64,000 nt of DNA from Bacteroidales bacterium (lineage in GTDB: Bacteria > Bacteroidota > Bacteroidia > Bacteroidales > FEN-979). The DNA lies in assembly GCA_023231005.1 (NCBI GenBank), contig JALNWG010000009.1:1-64000 (forward strand), in the 5' to 3' direction. This document shows, in pieces, positions 43,617-52,883 of this stretch (its first letter is position 1; each line of letters starts with the position of its first letter). The notes under the pieces were generated by a model. The model saw nothing but the letters and a program-made list of their open reading frames with translations. It had not been told where the DNA came from and ran no database searches. A program made the position numbers and the translations under genes.

Positions 43617-43648
43617 CAAAAGTACTTTTATAGAAATCAGAAATCAAT
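43617..43648 (-). promoter_or_regulatory. Promoter of the GNAT gene
   Basis: On minus: ATTG (43645-43648), 20-bp spacer, TACTTTTG (43617-43624). One mismatch only. Initiation near 43611 gives a leader of about 12 nt to ATG 43599 and supports that start. Confidence 0.65.
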
Positions 43649-43738
43649 CTACAATAAGCAAACGGATATGATTATTTTGTAAGTGTTGGAAAATCGTATT
43701 AAATTGTGATGTATTTTTACGAAAGAAAAAAAAATGAC

Positions 43739-44929
43739 ATGAATACAAATCTGCCAAGGATTCTCGCTGTTGATGATAACCCTAAAAACCTTACTGTACT
43801 TAAAGCTCTGCTTACGGCTAACCACTACCAGATTGACTGTGTGCAAAATGGCAGAGACGCGATAAAATTAGCTAATGAAAAGGATTATGATTTGATCCTT
43901 ATGGATGTTTTTATGCCTGAAATGGACGGTTTTGAAACCAGCATTCAGCTAAAAAAAATACAGAATAACAGCACGGTCCCTATTATTTTTTTAACAGCAA
44001 GAAATGATATCGGCGGACTGAAACAGGGATTTGCCTCAGGAGGAGTTGATTATATTACCAAACCATTTGACGGAGAAGAGTTGATTGCAAGGGTCAATAC
44101 GCATATTGAATTAAAATTTTTCCATGACCAGCAAAAGGGAATAAACCGATGGCTTGAAGAAAAGGTCATTGAGCGAACGCTCGAATTAAATAGAGCCAAT
44201 GAAACCCTGGAAAAAGCCAATAAAGAGTTGTTGACTCTTGATGCTGCAAAAACCGAATTTCTCCGGATGATCAATCATGAAGTCCGTACCCCCCTCAACG
44301 CGCTGATCGGATTTATTAACATTCTGAAGGAAGAAAAATTTTCCGCTGAAATCAAAGAGATGATTGATCTTCTTGACATTGCATCGAATCGGCTTGAAAA
44401 ATTTTTAATGGTTGTTTTATTGATCACTGAGCTGAATATAAAACATAAATCTGTGATCAAGGAAAAGATCCGTATGAAAGCTTTGGTTGATGCATCTCTT
44501 CATAACAATAAAAATCAGCTCAAGTTGAAGAATGCACACCTTAATATTATATGTGAAAGCACGGATATAATGATTGGAGGCAATCAAAAGCTGTTGCAAA
44601 GTTGTTTTGACAGCCTTCTTGAAAATGCTCTGGAATATTCCGAACCAAATAGTACCATCACATTAAAATCTTCTTCTTCTCCGGATGAAATATTTTTTGA
44701 GGTAATTGATGAAGGTCGTGGATTTTCGGAAGAAGCATTAAAAAATCTCTTTAAATTTTTTGCTATCGGAGAACAGCATATTGATCAAAATATTGGATTG
44801 GCCCTGGCCTTGACCAAACTAATCATGGATGTACACGAAGGTAAAATCGAAGTAAGCAATAATGCTGAAAGAGGAGCTACTGTAAAACTGACATTTTCGA
44901 AAAAGTTTCTCACAAATTTAAATCCATAA
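43739..44929 (+). CDS. Receiver-first hybrid histidine kinase
   Basis: From ATG 43739 the 396-residue protein starts with a CheY-like receiver (ILAVDDN, phospho-Asp56 in LILMDV, Lys108). A coiled coil (about 130-168), HisKA with His180 in INHEVRTPLN, and HATPase_c with Asn296, DEGRG at 324-328 and a variant G2 box (GLALAL at 353-358) follow. It is soluble and lacks an input sensor, so the receiver probably gates the kinase. No regulator with a DNA-binding domain lies beside it. The MBL/beta-CASP gene follows after 11 bp. Confidence 0.9.
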   Translation: MNTNLPRILAVDDNPKNLTVLKALLTANHYQIDCVQNGRDAIKLANEKDYDLILMDVFMPEMDGFETSIQLKKIQNNSTVPIIFLTARNDIGGLKQGFASGGVDYITKPFDGEELIARVNTHIELKFFHDQQKGINRWLEEKVIERTLELNRANETLEKANKELLTLDAAKTEFLRMINHEVRTPLNALIGFINILKEEKFSAEIKEMIDLLDIASNRLEKFLMVVLLITELNIKHKSVIKEKIRMKALVDASLHNNKNQLKLKNAHLNIICESTDIMIGGNQKLLQSCFDSLLENALEYSEPNSTITLKSSSSPDEIFFEVIDEGRGFSEEALKNLFKFFAIGEQHIDQNIGLALALTKLIMDVHEGKIEVSNNAERGATVKLTFSKKFLTNLNP

Positions 44930-44940
44930 ACTTAAATATC

Positions 44941-46332
44941 ATGAAATTAACACTATTTGGCGCAGCAGGCGGCGTTACAGGTTCTTCATATTATATTCAA
45001 TCCGACCAATCGTCGGTGATGGTTGATTGTGGAAGTTTCCAGGGAAAAAAAGAAACCGAGCTAAAAAACAGGAAAGCGCCACCTGTTGACTATCATAATC
45101 TTGATGCAATTTTACTAACTCATGCGCATCTGGATCATTGTGGACGTTTGCCATTGGCAATAAAACAAGGATACTCCGGACCTATTTATGGAACACCTGC
45201 CACCTTGGATATCTCTGCCCTGATTTTGCGGGATGCAATGAAAATTCAGACCAATGATTTTGAAAAGTTAAACCGGATGTTACTACGTAACGGTAAACCT
45301 CAGGTAGAACCGCCTTATTTGAAAGAACATGTTGAAGAAGCCATTCGGCTGATGAAGCCAATGCCCTATCATAAAATTTTCGAAGTAGCAAAAGGGATTT
45401 CTGTAATGGTCGACGAAGCTGGTCACATTATGGGATCCGGAAGTTTACTTATCACCGTTGAAGAAGACAGGAAGACCAAATCCATTTTATTTTCAGGTGA
45501 TCTGGGCCCTTATGGAATGCCTATTGTAAGAGACGCAGAACCATTTCTTCAAGCTGATGTTGTCATTATGGAATCCACTTATGGTGACCGGGATCATAAA
45601 CCATTTCAAGCCACATTGGAGGAAGCTAGTACAATTATCAAGGAAGCCGTTGCAAACAAAGGGAAAATACTGGTTCCCTCCTTTGCGATCGGCAGAACAC
45701 AAGATATTCTCTATTTCCTTGAACATGCATTTGCAAAAGGTGACATTCCGATTTTTCCTGTATATATTGATAGCCCAATGGCAATTGAAGCAACAAAAAT
45801 TTACACAGGGCATCCGGAACTTTTTGACGAGGACATGATCGAATTTTCAAAAACAGGAGAATTGTTGAAGTATAAGGACTTCATTCATCCTACTCCTACT
45901 CCTGAAGAATCTAAAAAACTCAATGATGTTCAGGGCCCCTGCATGATCATTGCCGGTTCCGGGATGTGCAATGCAGGACGGATCAAACATCACCTGCGAC
46001 ACAATCTTTGGAAACCCGACACTTCAGTATTAATTGTTGGCTATCAGGCCGAAGGTACTCTTGGAAGGCAACTGGTTGATGGCGCAAAATGGGTCAATAT
46101 TTTTGGAGAACGCATTGCAGTCCGTGCACAGATCCATAAATTAGGTGGTTTCAGCGCCCATGCAGGTCAATCGGACTTGTTAAAATGGTTCAATGCAATA
46201 GCACCCGCCCGCCCTAAGCTGATCCTTGCACATGGTGAAGACCATGCCCGAATTACTTTGGCTAAGCTCATCAAAGATGACTATGGAATTGAGGCGTGGC
46301 TTCCTAATTATGGAGAAAGTATGATTATTTGA
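44941..46332 (+). CDS. MBL-fold/beta-CASP RNA-processing exonuclease-like protein
   Basis: The 463-residue protein has the MBL metal motif HAHLDHCG (61-68), later GDLGP and HIMGSGS, the beta-CASP insert with VPSFAIGRTQDIL, and the C-terminal IHKLGGFSAHAGQ and LAHGE motifs of the RMMBL region. This order matches CPSF73-like bacterial RNases. RNA cleavage is expected but not proven for this clade. It lies 11 bp after the receiver-kinase gene. Confidence 0.9.
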   Translation: MKLTLFGAAGGVTGSSYYIQSDQSSVMVDCGSFQGKKETELKNRKAPPVDYHNLDAILLTHAHLDHCGRLPLAIKQGYSGPIYGTPATLDISALILRDAMKIQTNDFEKLNRMLLRNGKPQVEPPYLKEHVEEAIRLMKPMPYHKIFEVAKGISVMVDEAGHIMGSGSLLITVEEDRKTKSILFSGDLGPYGMPIVRDAEPFLQADVVIMESTYGDRDHKPFQATLEEASTIIKEAVANKGKILVPSFAIGRTQDILYFLEHAFAKGDIPIFPVYIDSPMAIEATKIYTGHPELFDEDMIEFSKTGELLKYKDFIHPTPTPEESKKLNDVQGPCMIIAGSGMCNAGRIKHHLRHNLWKPDTSVLIVGYQAEGTLGRQLVDGAKWVNIFGERIAVRAQIHKLGGFSAHAGQSDLLKWFNAIAPARPKLILAHGEDHARITLAKLIKDDYGIEAWLPNYGESMII

Positions 46333-46339
46333 TTTTTTA

Positions 46340-46347
46340 TAAATTTG
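46340..46347 (+). promoter_or_regulatory. -7 element of pyruvate kinase
   Basis: TAAATTTG, exact, just after the MBL gene stop; initiation near 46354 and an 11-nt leader. No -33 box at the right distance. Confidence 0.35.
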
Positions 46348-46364
46348 TCAACTAAGATTTTTCT

Positions 46365-47783
46365 ATGCAAAACACTTTACGCCGTACAAAAATTGTTGCT
46401 ACAATTGGTCCGGCAAGCAGTTCCCCAGAAATGATCAGGGCATTAATTCTGGCCGGAATGGATGTTGCCCGGTTAAATTTTTCACATGGTAATTATTCCG
46501 ACCATGCTCAGGTAATTAAGTCAATCCACGCGATATCTGAGGAATTAGATAAACCCATCACCATTTTACAGGACTTACAGGGGCCAAAGATAAGGGTAGG
46601 CCAAATTATGGGAGGAGAAATTGAGCTTGTGAAGGGAGAGACGGTGTCACTGATTCCGGAATTGGATTACAAGGGACAATCCGCTTCTTTTCCTTTAGAT
46701 TATCCCCATGCTTCTGAAGAGGCTAAACCGGGAACCTGTATCCTTTTAGCCGATGGCCTTTTTCAGTTGGAGGTTTTATCAGTCAAGGGAAGTGCATTGA
46801 TTTGCAAGGTTATTGACGGAGGGATTTTAAAAAGCCGGAAAGGGGTAAACTTCCCGGATATGAATTTGAAATTGCCATCTTTAACTGAAAAAGACAAAAA
46901 GGATCTGGAATTTGGTTTACAAAATAAAGTTGATTGGATATCTTTAAGTTTCGTTCGTTGTGCTGAAGATGTTCGTGAACTTAAACGTTTCATTCATGAA
47001 AAAGGATATATAAAGCCTGTCATTGCTAAGATTGAAAAGCCTCAAGCTGTTACAAATCTGGAAGAAATTCTAAGCGAAGTACAAGGGATCATGGTTGCCC
47101 GGGGTGATCTTGGAGTAGAAATGTTCCCCGAAAAGGTCCCTCTTATCCAGAAGCACATCATTGAGCAATGCAATCGCCGTGGATTGCCAGTCATCACAGC
47201 AACCCAAATGCTTGAGAGTATGATTCATGAACCACGCCCTACCCGGGCTGAGGCCAATGATGTAGCAAATGCCATCATCGATGGAACTGACTGTACCATG
47301 CTTTCTGGAGAATCAGCTGTAGGTGATTATCCCGTGAAAGCGGTGGAGATGATGGACCGGATTGCCCGCGAAGTGGAAAGCATCATTGAATTCAAATCCT
47401 ATCCACCCATCGGGCAGACCGAAATTGTTGCCCTGAGTGAAGCTGCCAACAGAATTGAAAAAGTGATCGACTTGAAGGGAATTGCCGTTCTCACTTCTAG
47501 TGGACATAGTGCAAAGTATATTGCATCAGAGCGTCCCAAGGCTCCAATATTTGCACTGACCAGTAGTTTGGCTGTTTATCATGGCTTGAGTTTGGTCTGG
47601 GGAATAAAACCCATATACATGAAGGAAACAGCTGAACATTTTGATTCTATTATAAATATTACTGTTAACAAATTAAAAAACAAACAGCTCATCACTTCCG
47701 GGGATAAAATATTGATTATGGGAGGGATTCCATCAAATCTCCCGGGAGGAACCAATTTTCTGAAAATACACACTGTTCAGTAG
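46365..47783 (+). CDS. pyk: Pyruvate kinase
   Basis: The 472-residue protein has RTKIVATIGPAS at the start, LQDLQGPKIRVG, the active-site MVARGDLGVE and ITATQMLESMIHEPRPTRAE, and DGTDCTMLSGESAVG. It converts PEP and ADP to pyruvate and ATP in glycolysis. The C-terminal allosteric domain is present. Length is typical. Confidence 0.97.
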   Translation: MQNTLRRTKIVATIGPASSSPEMIRALILAGMDVARLNFSHGNYSDHAQVIKSIHAISEELDKPITILQDLQGPKIRVGQIMGGEIELVKGETVSLIPELDYKGQSASFPLDYPHASEEAKPGTCILLADGLFQLEVLSVKGSALICKVIDGGILKSRKGVNFPDMNLKLPSLTEKDKKDLEFGLQNKVDWISLSFVRCAEDVRELKRFIHEKGYIKPVIAKIEKPQAVTNLEEILSEVQGIMVARGDLGVEMFPEKVPLIQKHIIEQCNRRGLPVITATQMLESMIHEPRPTRAEANDVANAIIDGTDCTMLSGESAVGDYPVKAVEMMDRIAREVESIIEFKSYPPIGQTEIVALSEAANRIEKVIDLKGIAVLTSSGHSAKYIASERPKAPIFALTSSLAVYHGLSLVWGIKPIYMKETAEHFDSIINITVNKLKNKQLITSGDKILIMGGIPSNLPGGTNFLKIHTVQ

Positions 47784-47821
47784 TAATTTTTTCATCTCCT
47801 TTAACTTAAACAGATACCGTT

Positions 47822-48442
47822 ATGAAAAAAACAATGATTGTCCTTTTTGCATCTCTTTTTCTTCCTTTCATTTCATTTGCCCAGCGTACTGTTGAGATTA
47901 CGCCCTTTGGAGGATATGTTTTTCCAGGAACCATGCAAGCAGAAGGCGGAGATATCCGTTTTATCGGCAATGGTCAATATGGTGGCATTGTCAGTATTGC
48001 AGTCAGTCCCAGTGTCGATGTCGATCTGATTTATAACCGTTCCGACACAAAAGCACAAATCAATCTCCCAGGATACAGATATAATGAAATTCCACTCAGC
48101 ATCAATTATATTCATGTTGGATTCACTAAAAACTTCAGAATTAATACGATAGTTTCTCCTTTTGTGGGATATAACCTGGGTGGTTGTATGTTTTACCCTA
48201 AGGTCGATAATACTTATGAAACCTGGTTCTTTTCAATGGGTTTGGACGCAGGTGCAAAAATCTATTTTGCCAAACATTTTGGATTACGATTACAGGCACA
48301 AGCTATGATGCCAATACAGGGGACGGGATTTACAATGTTTGTCGGAACTGGTGGCGCAAGCGGTGGTGTATCAGTATATTCTACCCTTGTCCAGTTTGGA
48401 TTCACCGGTGGATTAATTTTCAGGTTAGGACATGTTCAGTAA
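47822..48442 (+). CDS. Predicted outer-membrane beta-barrel protein
   Basis: The 206-residue protein has a signal peptide ending SFAQ and then alternating short strands with aromatic girdles (ITPFGGYVF, VSIAVSPSVDVDLIYNRS, FVGYNLGG), ending FGFTGGLIFRLGHVQ. This fits a small eight-strand barrel. It lies 38 bp after pyk, but nothing links the functions. Confidence 0.75.
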   Translation: MKKTMIVLFASLFLPFISFAQRTVEITPFGGYVFPGTMQAEGGDIRFIGNGQYGGIVSIAVSPSVDVDLIYNRSDTKAQINLPGYRYNEIPLSINYIHVGFTKNFRINTIVSPFVGYNLGGCMFYPKVDNTYETWFFSMGLDAGAKIYFAKHFGLRLQAQAMMPIQGTGFTMFVGTGGASGGVSVYSTLVQFGFTGGLIFRLGHVQ

Positions 48443-48485
48443 CCGGCTGTATGGTTTCTCGGTAAATAATGTTATCAGATTATCA

Positions 48486-48767
48486 TTAATGGTACAAGCA
48501 TACGTAAGCCGAATCGATTGAAATTCTCAGTTTAAATTTTTCATTCTTGGCAACAACAAAGGTTTGGAATGGTTTATATTCCTTCCATGATGTTTCATTG
48601 GGCAACAGAACTTCCATAATCCCAGAGACTACAGTCATATTTTCAATAGTAGTTGTTCCGAACTCATAATCACCCGGGGCCATAACACCCATGGTTGCAG
48701 GGCCATCAGCAGTTTGAAAAGCAATAGATTTTACTCTGCCATCGAAGTATTCATTTGTCTTGAACAT
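48486..48767 (-). CDS. ppnP: Pyrimidine/purine nucleoside phosphorylase PpnP
   Basis: The 93-residue protein is a single cupin-like domain with FDGRVKSIAF, GVMAPGDYEFGT, and a C-terminal FVVAKNEKFKL. This is the PpnP (YaiE) family, which splits nucleosides with phosphate. Length (about 94) is right. It is monocistronic and lies after a terminator at 48814-48843. Confidence 0.9.
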   Translation of the reverse strand: MFKTNEYFDGRVKSIAFQTADGPATMGVMAPGDYEFGTTTIENMTVVSGIMEVLLPNETSWKEYKPFQTFVVAKNEKFKLRISIDSAYVCLYH

Positions 48768-48813
48768 AGTTTTATATTCCGTTTTGTTAATAAAGAAGTG
48801 AAATCAAATAAAA

Positions 48814-48843
48814 AAAGACCCTGATCGAAATTTCAGGGTCTTT
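48814..48843 (-). terminator. Intrinsic terminator after the beta-barrel gene
   Basis: An 11-bp perfect stem (AAAGACCCTGA with TCAGGGTCTTT) and an 8-nt loop, followed on minus by a run of eight T. It ends the transcript of the genes at 48864 and beyond. Confidence 0.85.
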
Positions 48844-48863
48844 CGGATTTAAATCATTTTTAT

Positions 48864-49514
48864 CTAGCGAATAATCATACACAATCCAATTTTCAGATTC
48901 AGCATCTGAAGATCGTTTGTGATCTTGTCGTTGTAAAGCTCAATTTTATTGGTTGTCCATTTGTAATTGAAAGCCACCAATGCACCCCAACTAGAATAAT
49001 TTCCGAATTTAATCAAAGCACCCACTTCGGGGGTCAACGAAAAATCCCAGCGTGTTTCATAAATATCATATTCCTGAATCATCAAATGATGTTCCATATA
49101 ATCTCCACCGATTCCAAGAGTGATATAAGGAGACACCAATTGATCTGGAATAAAATGGTAGCCAATTACAGCTTGAAAAGGCACCATCCAGGTGAAGCGG
49201 TAATTGGTAGCTGTTATTGCGGAACCATCGTTGCCATAAAAGGTTTCATTTGGATACTGTTGCGATACCCGTTGCCAACTGATGTTGAATCCTGCGGTCA
49301 GTCCTTTATTAATGAGATACCGGCCACCTAAATCGAATCCAGCAGGGCTTCCATTACCAACCCATTTGTTAAAATCACCCAGTGTGAATGTGGTATTCCA
49401 AGAAAAAGTATAATAAGAACTTGGGGTAAAGCCAAGCGTGGCATTATTCTCCTGCCCTTGTGTAAAACCAGCCACCAGGACACAAAAAACGAAAATCAAA
49501 ATATTTTTTTTCAT
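48864..49514 (-). CDS. Predicted outer-membrane beta-barrel protein
   Basis: The 216-residue protein has a signal peptide ending GFTQGQ, then strands with AGFDLGGRYLINKGLTAGF and IGYHFIPDQLVSPYITLGIGGDY and a last strand LKIGLCMIIR. It resembles OmpW-like small barrels. It begins 21 bp after the DUF4136 gene and probably shares its transcript. Confidence 0.75.
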   Translation of the reverse strand: MKKNILIFVFCVLVAGFTQGQENNATLGFTPSSYYTFSWNTTFTLGDFNKWVGNGSPAGFDLGGRYLINKGLTAGFNISWQRVSQQYPNETFYGNDGSAITATNYRFTWMVPFQAVIGYHFIPDQLVSPYITLGIGGDYMEHHLMIQEYDIYETRWDFSLTPEVGALIKFGNYSSWGALVAFNYKWTTNKIELYNDKITNDLQMLNLKIGLCMIIR

Positions 49515-49535
49515 AGCTAATTTCTTTACGGGTGA

Positions 49536-50174
49536 TTAATTTGCAGTTGTTTTAATGGCAGGTGTTTGGGTAAATGCCTGATCGATGCTGGAATTAATAT
49601 CACCCAATGTATGAGTATTCGTCAATAGAGCACGGATATATGCATTCCAGCGAATATAAAGTTTATGGGTCGTCGGAGCATTTTTACGATCGACCATTTC
49701 CCACCAAAGTGTACCTGTAGAATAGGAGGTGATATAGGCAGGATAATATGGATAGTTATATGGATAATACGGATAACCCCACCAAGAAGGCGGATAATAA
49801 CCCCAATACCATCCAGGATAATAGACGCTGGTGTTCGTATTCTTGATTGCAAATACCATGATACCAAGGTCATATTCAGTATTTACCGTATCCGTTACCT
49901 GCAGGAATCCGCGGGCTTTCATGTTACTTGCTACTCTGTTTATAACTGCAGCAGCATTGGCATCCAGGTATCGTCCACTATCTTTATTATCCTTGTAATA
50001 AATCGAATCGACGATATAAAAAGTATGAAACTGGTTAAAGTCAGTCCCGACATCATACTTGGTATAGATCGCTAAATCCTCTATTAACCTGTCGGATGCA
50101 GGAGGATATTTCGTGCAGGAAACTACTGATATCATGCTCACAGCGAGTAAGATCAGAAAAATTTTTGTTTTCAT
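49536..50174 (-). CDS. DUF4136 lipoprotein with Tyr/Trp/Pro-rich tract
   Basis: The 212-residue protein has a type II signal with lipobox SVVSC (Cys20). DUF4136 follows (YDVGTDFNQFHTFYIVDS, FLQVTDTVNTEYDLGIMVF). Residues about 118-147 are almost wholly Tyr, Trp, Pro and Gly, an aromatic-rich loop. Function unknown; such lipoproteins are anchored in the outer membrane. It is followed 21 bp later by a beta-barrel gene. Confidence 0.85.
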   Translation of the reverse strand: MKTKIFLILLAVSMISVVSCTKYPPASDRLIEDLAIYTKYDVGTDFNQFHTFYIVDSIYYKDNKDSGRYLDANAAAVINRVASNMKARGFLQVTDTVNTEYDLGIMVFAIKNTNTSVYYPGWYWGYYPPSWWGYPYYPYNYPYYPAYITSYSTGTLWWEMVDRKNAPTTHKLYIRWNAYIRALLTNTHTLGDINSSIDQAFTQTPAIKTTAN

Positions 50175-50239
50175 AATGTGCTTTGTTTTAATAAATCATT
50201 TAAACAATAATTAAGGAGTAAATATAAATCAAATCCATA

Positions 50240-50827
50240 TTATAACCTAATTGTACATATTGCCTGAACTGAATAGATCCAATCATCTGCTTTTCCGAAA
50301 TCAAGAACTTTGAACTCTCCTCCAACCAACCAATGCTTATGCAGTGGATAGATATAAGAGCCTGAAAACTGGTAATTCGAAAGAGATAAAATCGTGCTGT
50401 TGATGTTTTGACCCATTCCAGATACTTTGTTAAACATCATTGCAAGTCCTGCTCCAACACTCAAATGAAAATGATCAACAATCCGCATACGTACTGTTAA
50501 TAACAAAGGAATTGCTGACATACCAGCCTGTCCAGTAACATTCATATAGTCATTAATTTTCACTTTATAAATCTGATAGAATCCGGTTTCTAATCCGAGG
50601 CTCAAACGATGCTCAGGTTCCCAGAAAAATTTTAATGATATCCCGGCAAAATTAATTCTTGCATCTTTTTTACCAATTTCCAGCGAATTTATATAATGGG
50701 TCCAGCCTCCTCCAATGGTAAATGAATAATGGTTTCGCTTCACTATTAGACTATCTACTTTCTGAGAATATCCAGAAAACACACCGAAAAAAATAATCAA
50801 AATGAGAATGATGTATTTTTTAATCAT
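50240..50827 (-). CDS. Predicted secreted beta-barrel protein
   Basis: The 195-residue protein has a signal peptide ending SGYSQK. Alternating strands follow (HYSFTIGGGWTHYINSLEIG, LSLGLETGFYQIYKVKIND, FHLSVGAGLAMMFNK) and the last strand is YSVQAICTIRL. No family name recognised beyond porin-like. It starts 7 bp after the GDPD gene. Confidence 0.72.
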   Translation of the reverse strand: MIKKYIILILIIFFGVFSGYSQKVDSLIVKRNHYSFTIGGGWTHYINSLEIGKKDARINFAGISLKFFWEPEHRLSLGLETGFYQIYKVKINDYMNVTGQAGMSAIPLLLTVRMRIVDHFHLSVGAGLAMMFNKVSGMGQNINSTILSLSNYQFSGSYIYPLHKHWLVGGEFKVLDFGKADDWIYSVQAICTIRL

Positions 50828-50834
50828 AATCTAT

Positions 50835-52082
50835 CTATTCCTGAATATAGTGATAATAGGCAACTACGTATGGAAAATTAGTTAGCAACCCATCGAATAA
50901 TCCATTTTCAATATAGTCCTGAATCCAGGAAATCGGGTCAATTGTCCAACATACAGCCAGTCGTCCTTCATTATGCATTTGCTGTACCAGATCATTTTGT
51001 GTACCAAGGGTCCATCGGGGGGCCCACACCATTGAGTTAACTTGATGGACATCATCTACCGTGAGTTCACACAATGAGGGTATTGTCTGATAATCCGGAT
51101 AATTCATCAGGTCATTAAGAACAGTAGAAGAAGGAATTCCAACGACCACGATAAGATCGCGGCCTACATTTTTTGCACGTTCCAGTATCCGTTTTTGAAT
51201 GGGAATTACTTTTTCCATGGTACCAGGATTCCCTTTCATATCAAGATAAACAAAACGCAAAAGCGTACTGTCTACAACGAAAGTAAGGGCATCTTCCAGA
51301 GTCGGAATTTTTTCACCATGGATCAGTCTGACAAATGTGGAAAGCTGGGCCCAGGTGTAATTTTCTATTGGGCCAGCCAGCGGTCCTTTTTTTGTCAGCC
51401 GGATATTAATATCGGGATCATGATAAATAAAAGGTATTCCATCAACGCTTAAACGGACATCCACTTCAATTCCGGTAGATCCAAATTTTTCGGTATAATT
51501 GATCATTTCAATGCTATTCTCAGAAGCGGGTAAACGATCGGATGTACGACCACCCGATCGATGAGCAAGAATATAAAAATTACTTTTCTTCACCTTATCA
51601 GAAAAAGGACGAAGATAATTCAATACCAAGGGTTGGTCCGGAAGTCCGCTTTCCAGGCCAAAAGCTCCCCGGAGAATTATTTTCTGATTCCCGTTTCCGG
51701 TCAGAATGGTTGTTCCTCCTTCTTCTTTTGCGATCACCAGAGAAGCAAGTCCGGTATCATCGGTATACCCATTTCGCCAGTATCCCTGAACAAAAATAAC
51801 CGAATCCAAATGACCGACTTCCATCACGAAATATTTTCCATTACTACAAGCGATGGAAAGACTGGTACGGTTCCACTTCAGGATGACATGATCACCAAAA
51901 AAATCGGAGCCGGAACCGACCTGATATACTCCCTCCATCAGACTTTTTGATGCTGAATTCAGAGGATAGGTCTCTTTCATAAAGGAATTGGGTCCAGCGC
52001 TTGGAATCAGAACCTCCGTATCTTTATTACAACTATACAGAGCAAGGGTTAATAATATAAAAAGAAGAATTCGGGTTCTCAT
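50835..52082 (-). CDS. Glycerophosphodiester phosphodiesterase-family lipoprotein
   Basis: The 415-residue protein has a lipobox LALYSC (Cys18). A beta-rich region of about 150 residues precedes the GDPD barrel, which has ILAHRSGGR (catalytic His), ENSIEMI, GIEVDVRLSVDGIPFIYHD and CWTIDP. The family hydrolyses glycerophosphodiesters; substrate here is unclear. It is on the cell envelope. Its ATG overlaps the stop of the upstream barrel gene by 4 bp. Confidence 0.87.
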   Translation of the reverse strand: MRTRILLFILLTLALYSCNKDTEVLIPSAGPNSFMKETYPLNSASKSLMEGVYQVGSGSDFFGDHVILKWNRTSLSIACSNGKYFVMEVGHLDSVIFVQGYWRNGYTDDTGLASLVIAKEEGGTTILTGNGNQKIILRGAFGLESGLPDQPLVLNYLRPFSDKVKKSNFYILAHRSGGRTSDRLPASENSIEMINYTEKFGSTGIEVDVRLSVDGIPFIYHDPDINIRLTKKGPLAGPIENYTWAQLSTFVRLIHGEKIPTLEDALTFVVDSTLLRFVYLDMKGNPGTMEKVIPIQKRILERAKNVGRDLIVVVGIPSSTVLNDLMNYPDYQTIPSLCELTVDDVHQVNSMVWAPRWTLGTQNDLVQQMHNEGRLAVCWTIDPISWIQDYIENGLFDGLLTNFPYVVAYYHYIQE

Positions 52083-52807
52083 AAGATCCAGGTAAACGAA
52101 AGCTCAGGAATATGATAGTAACGGTTAAAGGTTGTAAACAGCATCCATGTAGGCCAATAAAATTTCTCATAACTATCTTTAAAGCCGATGATAAAAACAT
52201 GATCTTTCCACAATCGCTGTTCAAGATATAAAGCACCGGTAAATCCATTGAAAAAATTATTAGTATGGACAACTTCATTCTCTCCGCATCTTTGTGAAAC
52301 ACTGGCCAATGTCACCACTTCTGCTTTTAAAGTAAACGCCATTTTTTTCAATTTATATCCCAATGAAATATTCGGATAATGGATCCAAACCTTGGTATTA
52401 TTATCAAAACCAAATTGACGAAGTTGACCATAAACAAAGGCGATGTCATACCCCACATTAAAGGAAAAGTTCTTCCAATTAAAACCCAGCCGGGGGCCCA
52501 GTGAAAATTGATTTGACACCAGGAGGGTAGTGACATCTCCTTCGAGAGAAAATTTCCAGGGAAGGCCAAAAGTCATGTGAATATTAACCAAGGGAGCCTG
52601 AATTGCATTTTCAAGCAAATCCATCGGTGGTTTTACCATCAGCAATCCTGCGCCAATTTGGAATCCCCATGTTTTATATTGATGAGGAAATCGCATACTG
52701 TGATTCGCAATATCAAAAGTATCCTGAATACATTGATTTTGAGAAAACACAAATCCTGACAACGAGAAAACAAACAATAAAATAAACAATACCTTTCTCA
52801 TTATCAT
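52079..52807 (-). CDS. Predicted outer-membrane beta-barrel protein
   Basis: The 242-residue protein has a signal peptide (MRKVLFILLF, SGFVFSQ). The start may be the ATG at 52801 rather than 52807. Strand-like segments with aromatic ends (WGFQIGAGLLMVKPP, FNVGYDIAFVYGQL, ISLGYKLKKMAFTLKAEVV) suggest a ten- or more-strand barrel. It overlaps the GDPD lipoprotein gene, so the two are likely made together. Confidence 0.75.
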   Translation of the reverse strand: MIMRKVLFILLFVFSLSGFVFSQNQCIQDTFDIANHSMRFPHQYKTWGFQIGAGLLMVKPPMDLLENAIQAPLVNIHMTFGLPWKFSLEGDVTTLLVSNQFSLGPRLGFNWKNFSFNVGYDIAFVYGQLRQFGFDNNTKVWIHYPNISLGYKLKKMAFTLKAEVVTLASVSQRCGENEVVHTNNFFNGFTGALYLEQRLWKDHVFIIGFKDSYEKFYWPTWMLFTTFNRYYHIPELSFTWIL

Positions 52808-52883
52808 TTTAATGTGATTATGCTACCAGTTCGAAAAAATAACGGATGGATCTATGTAACAGGATTGGCAGAGAATAACAAAA

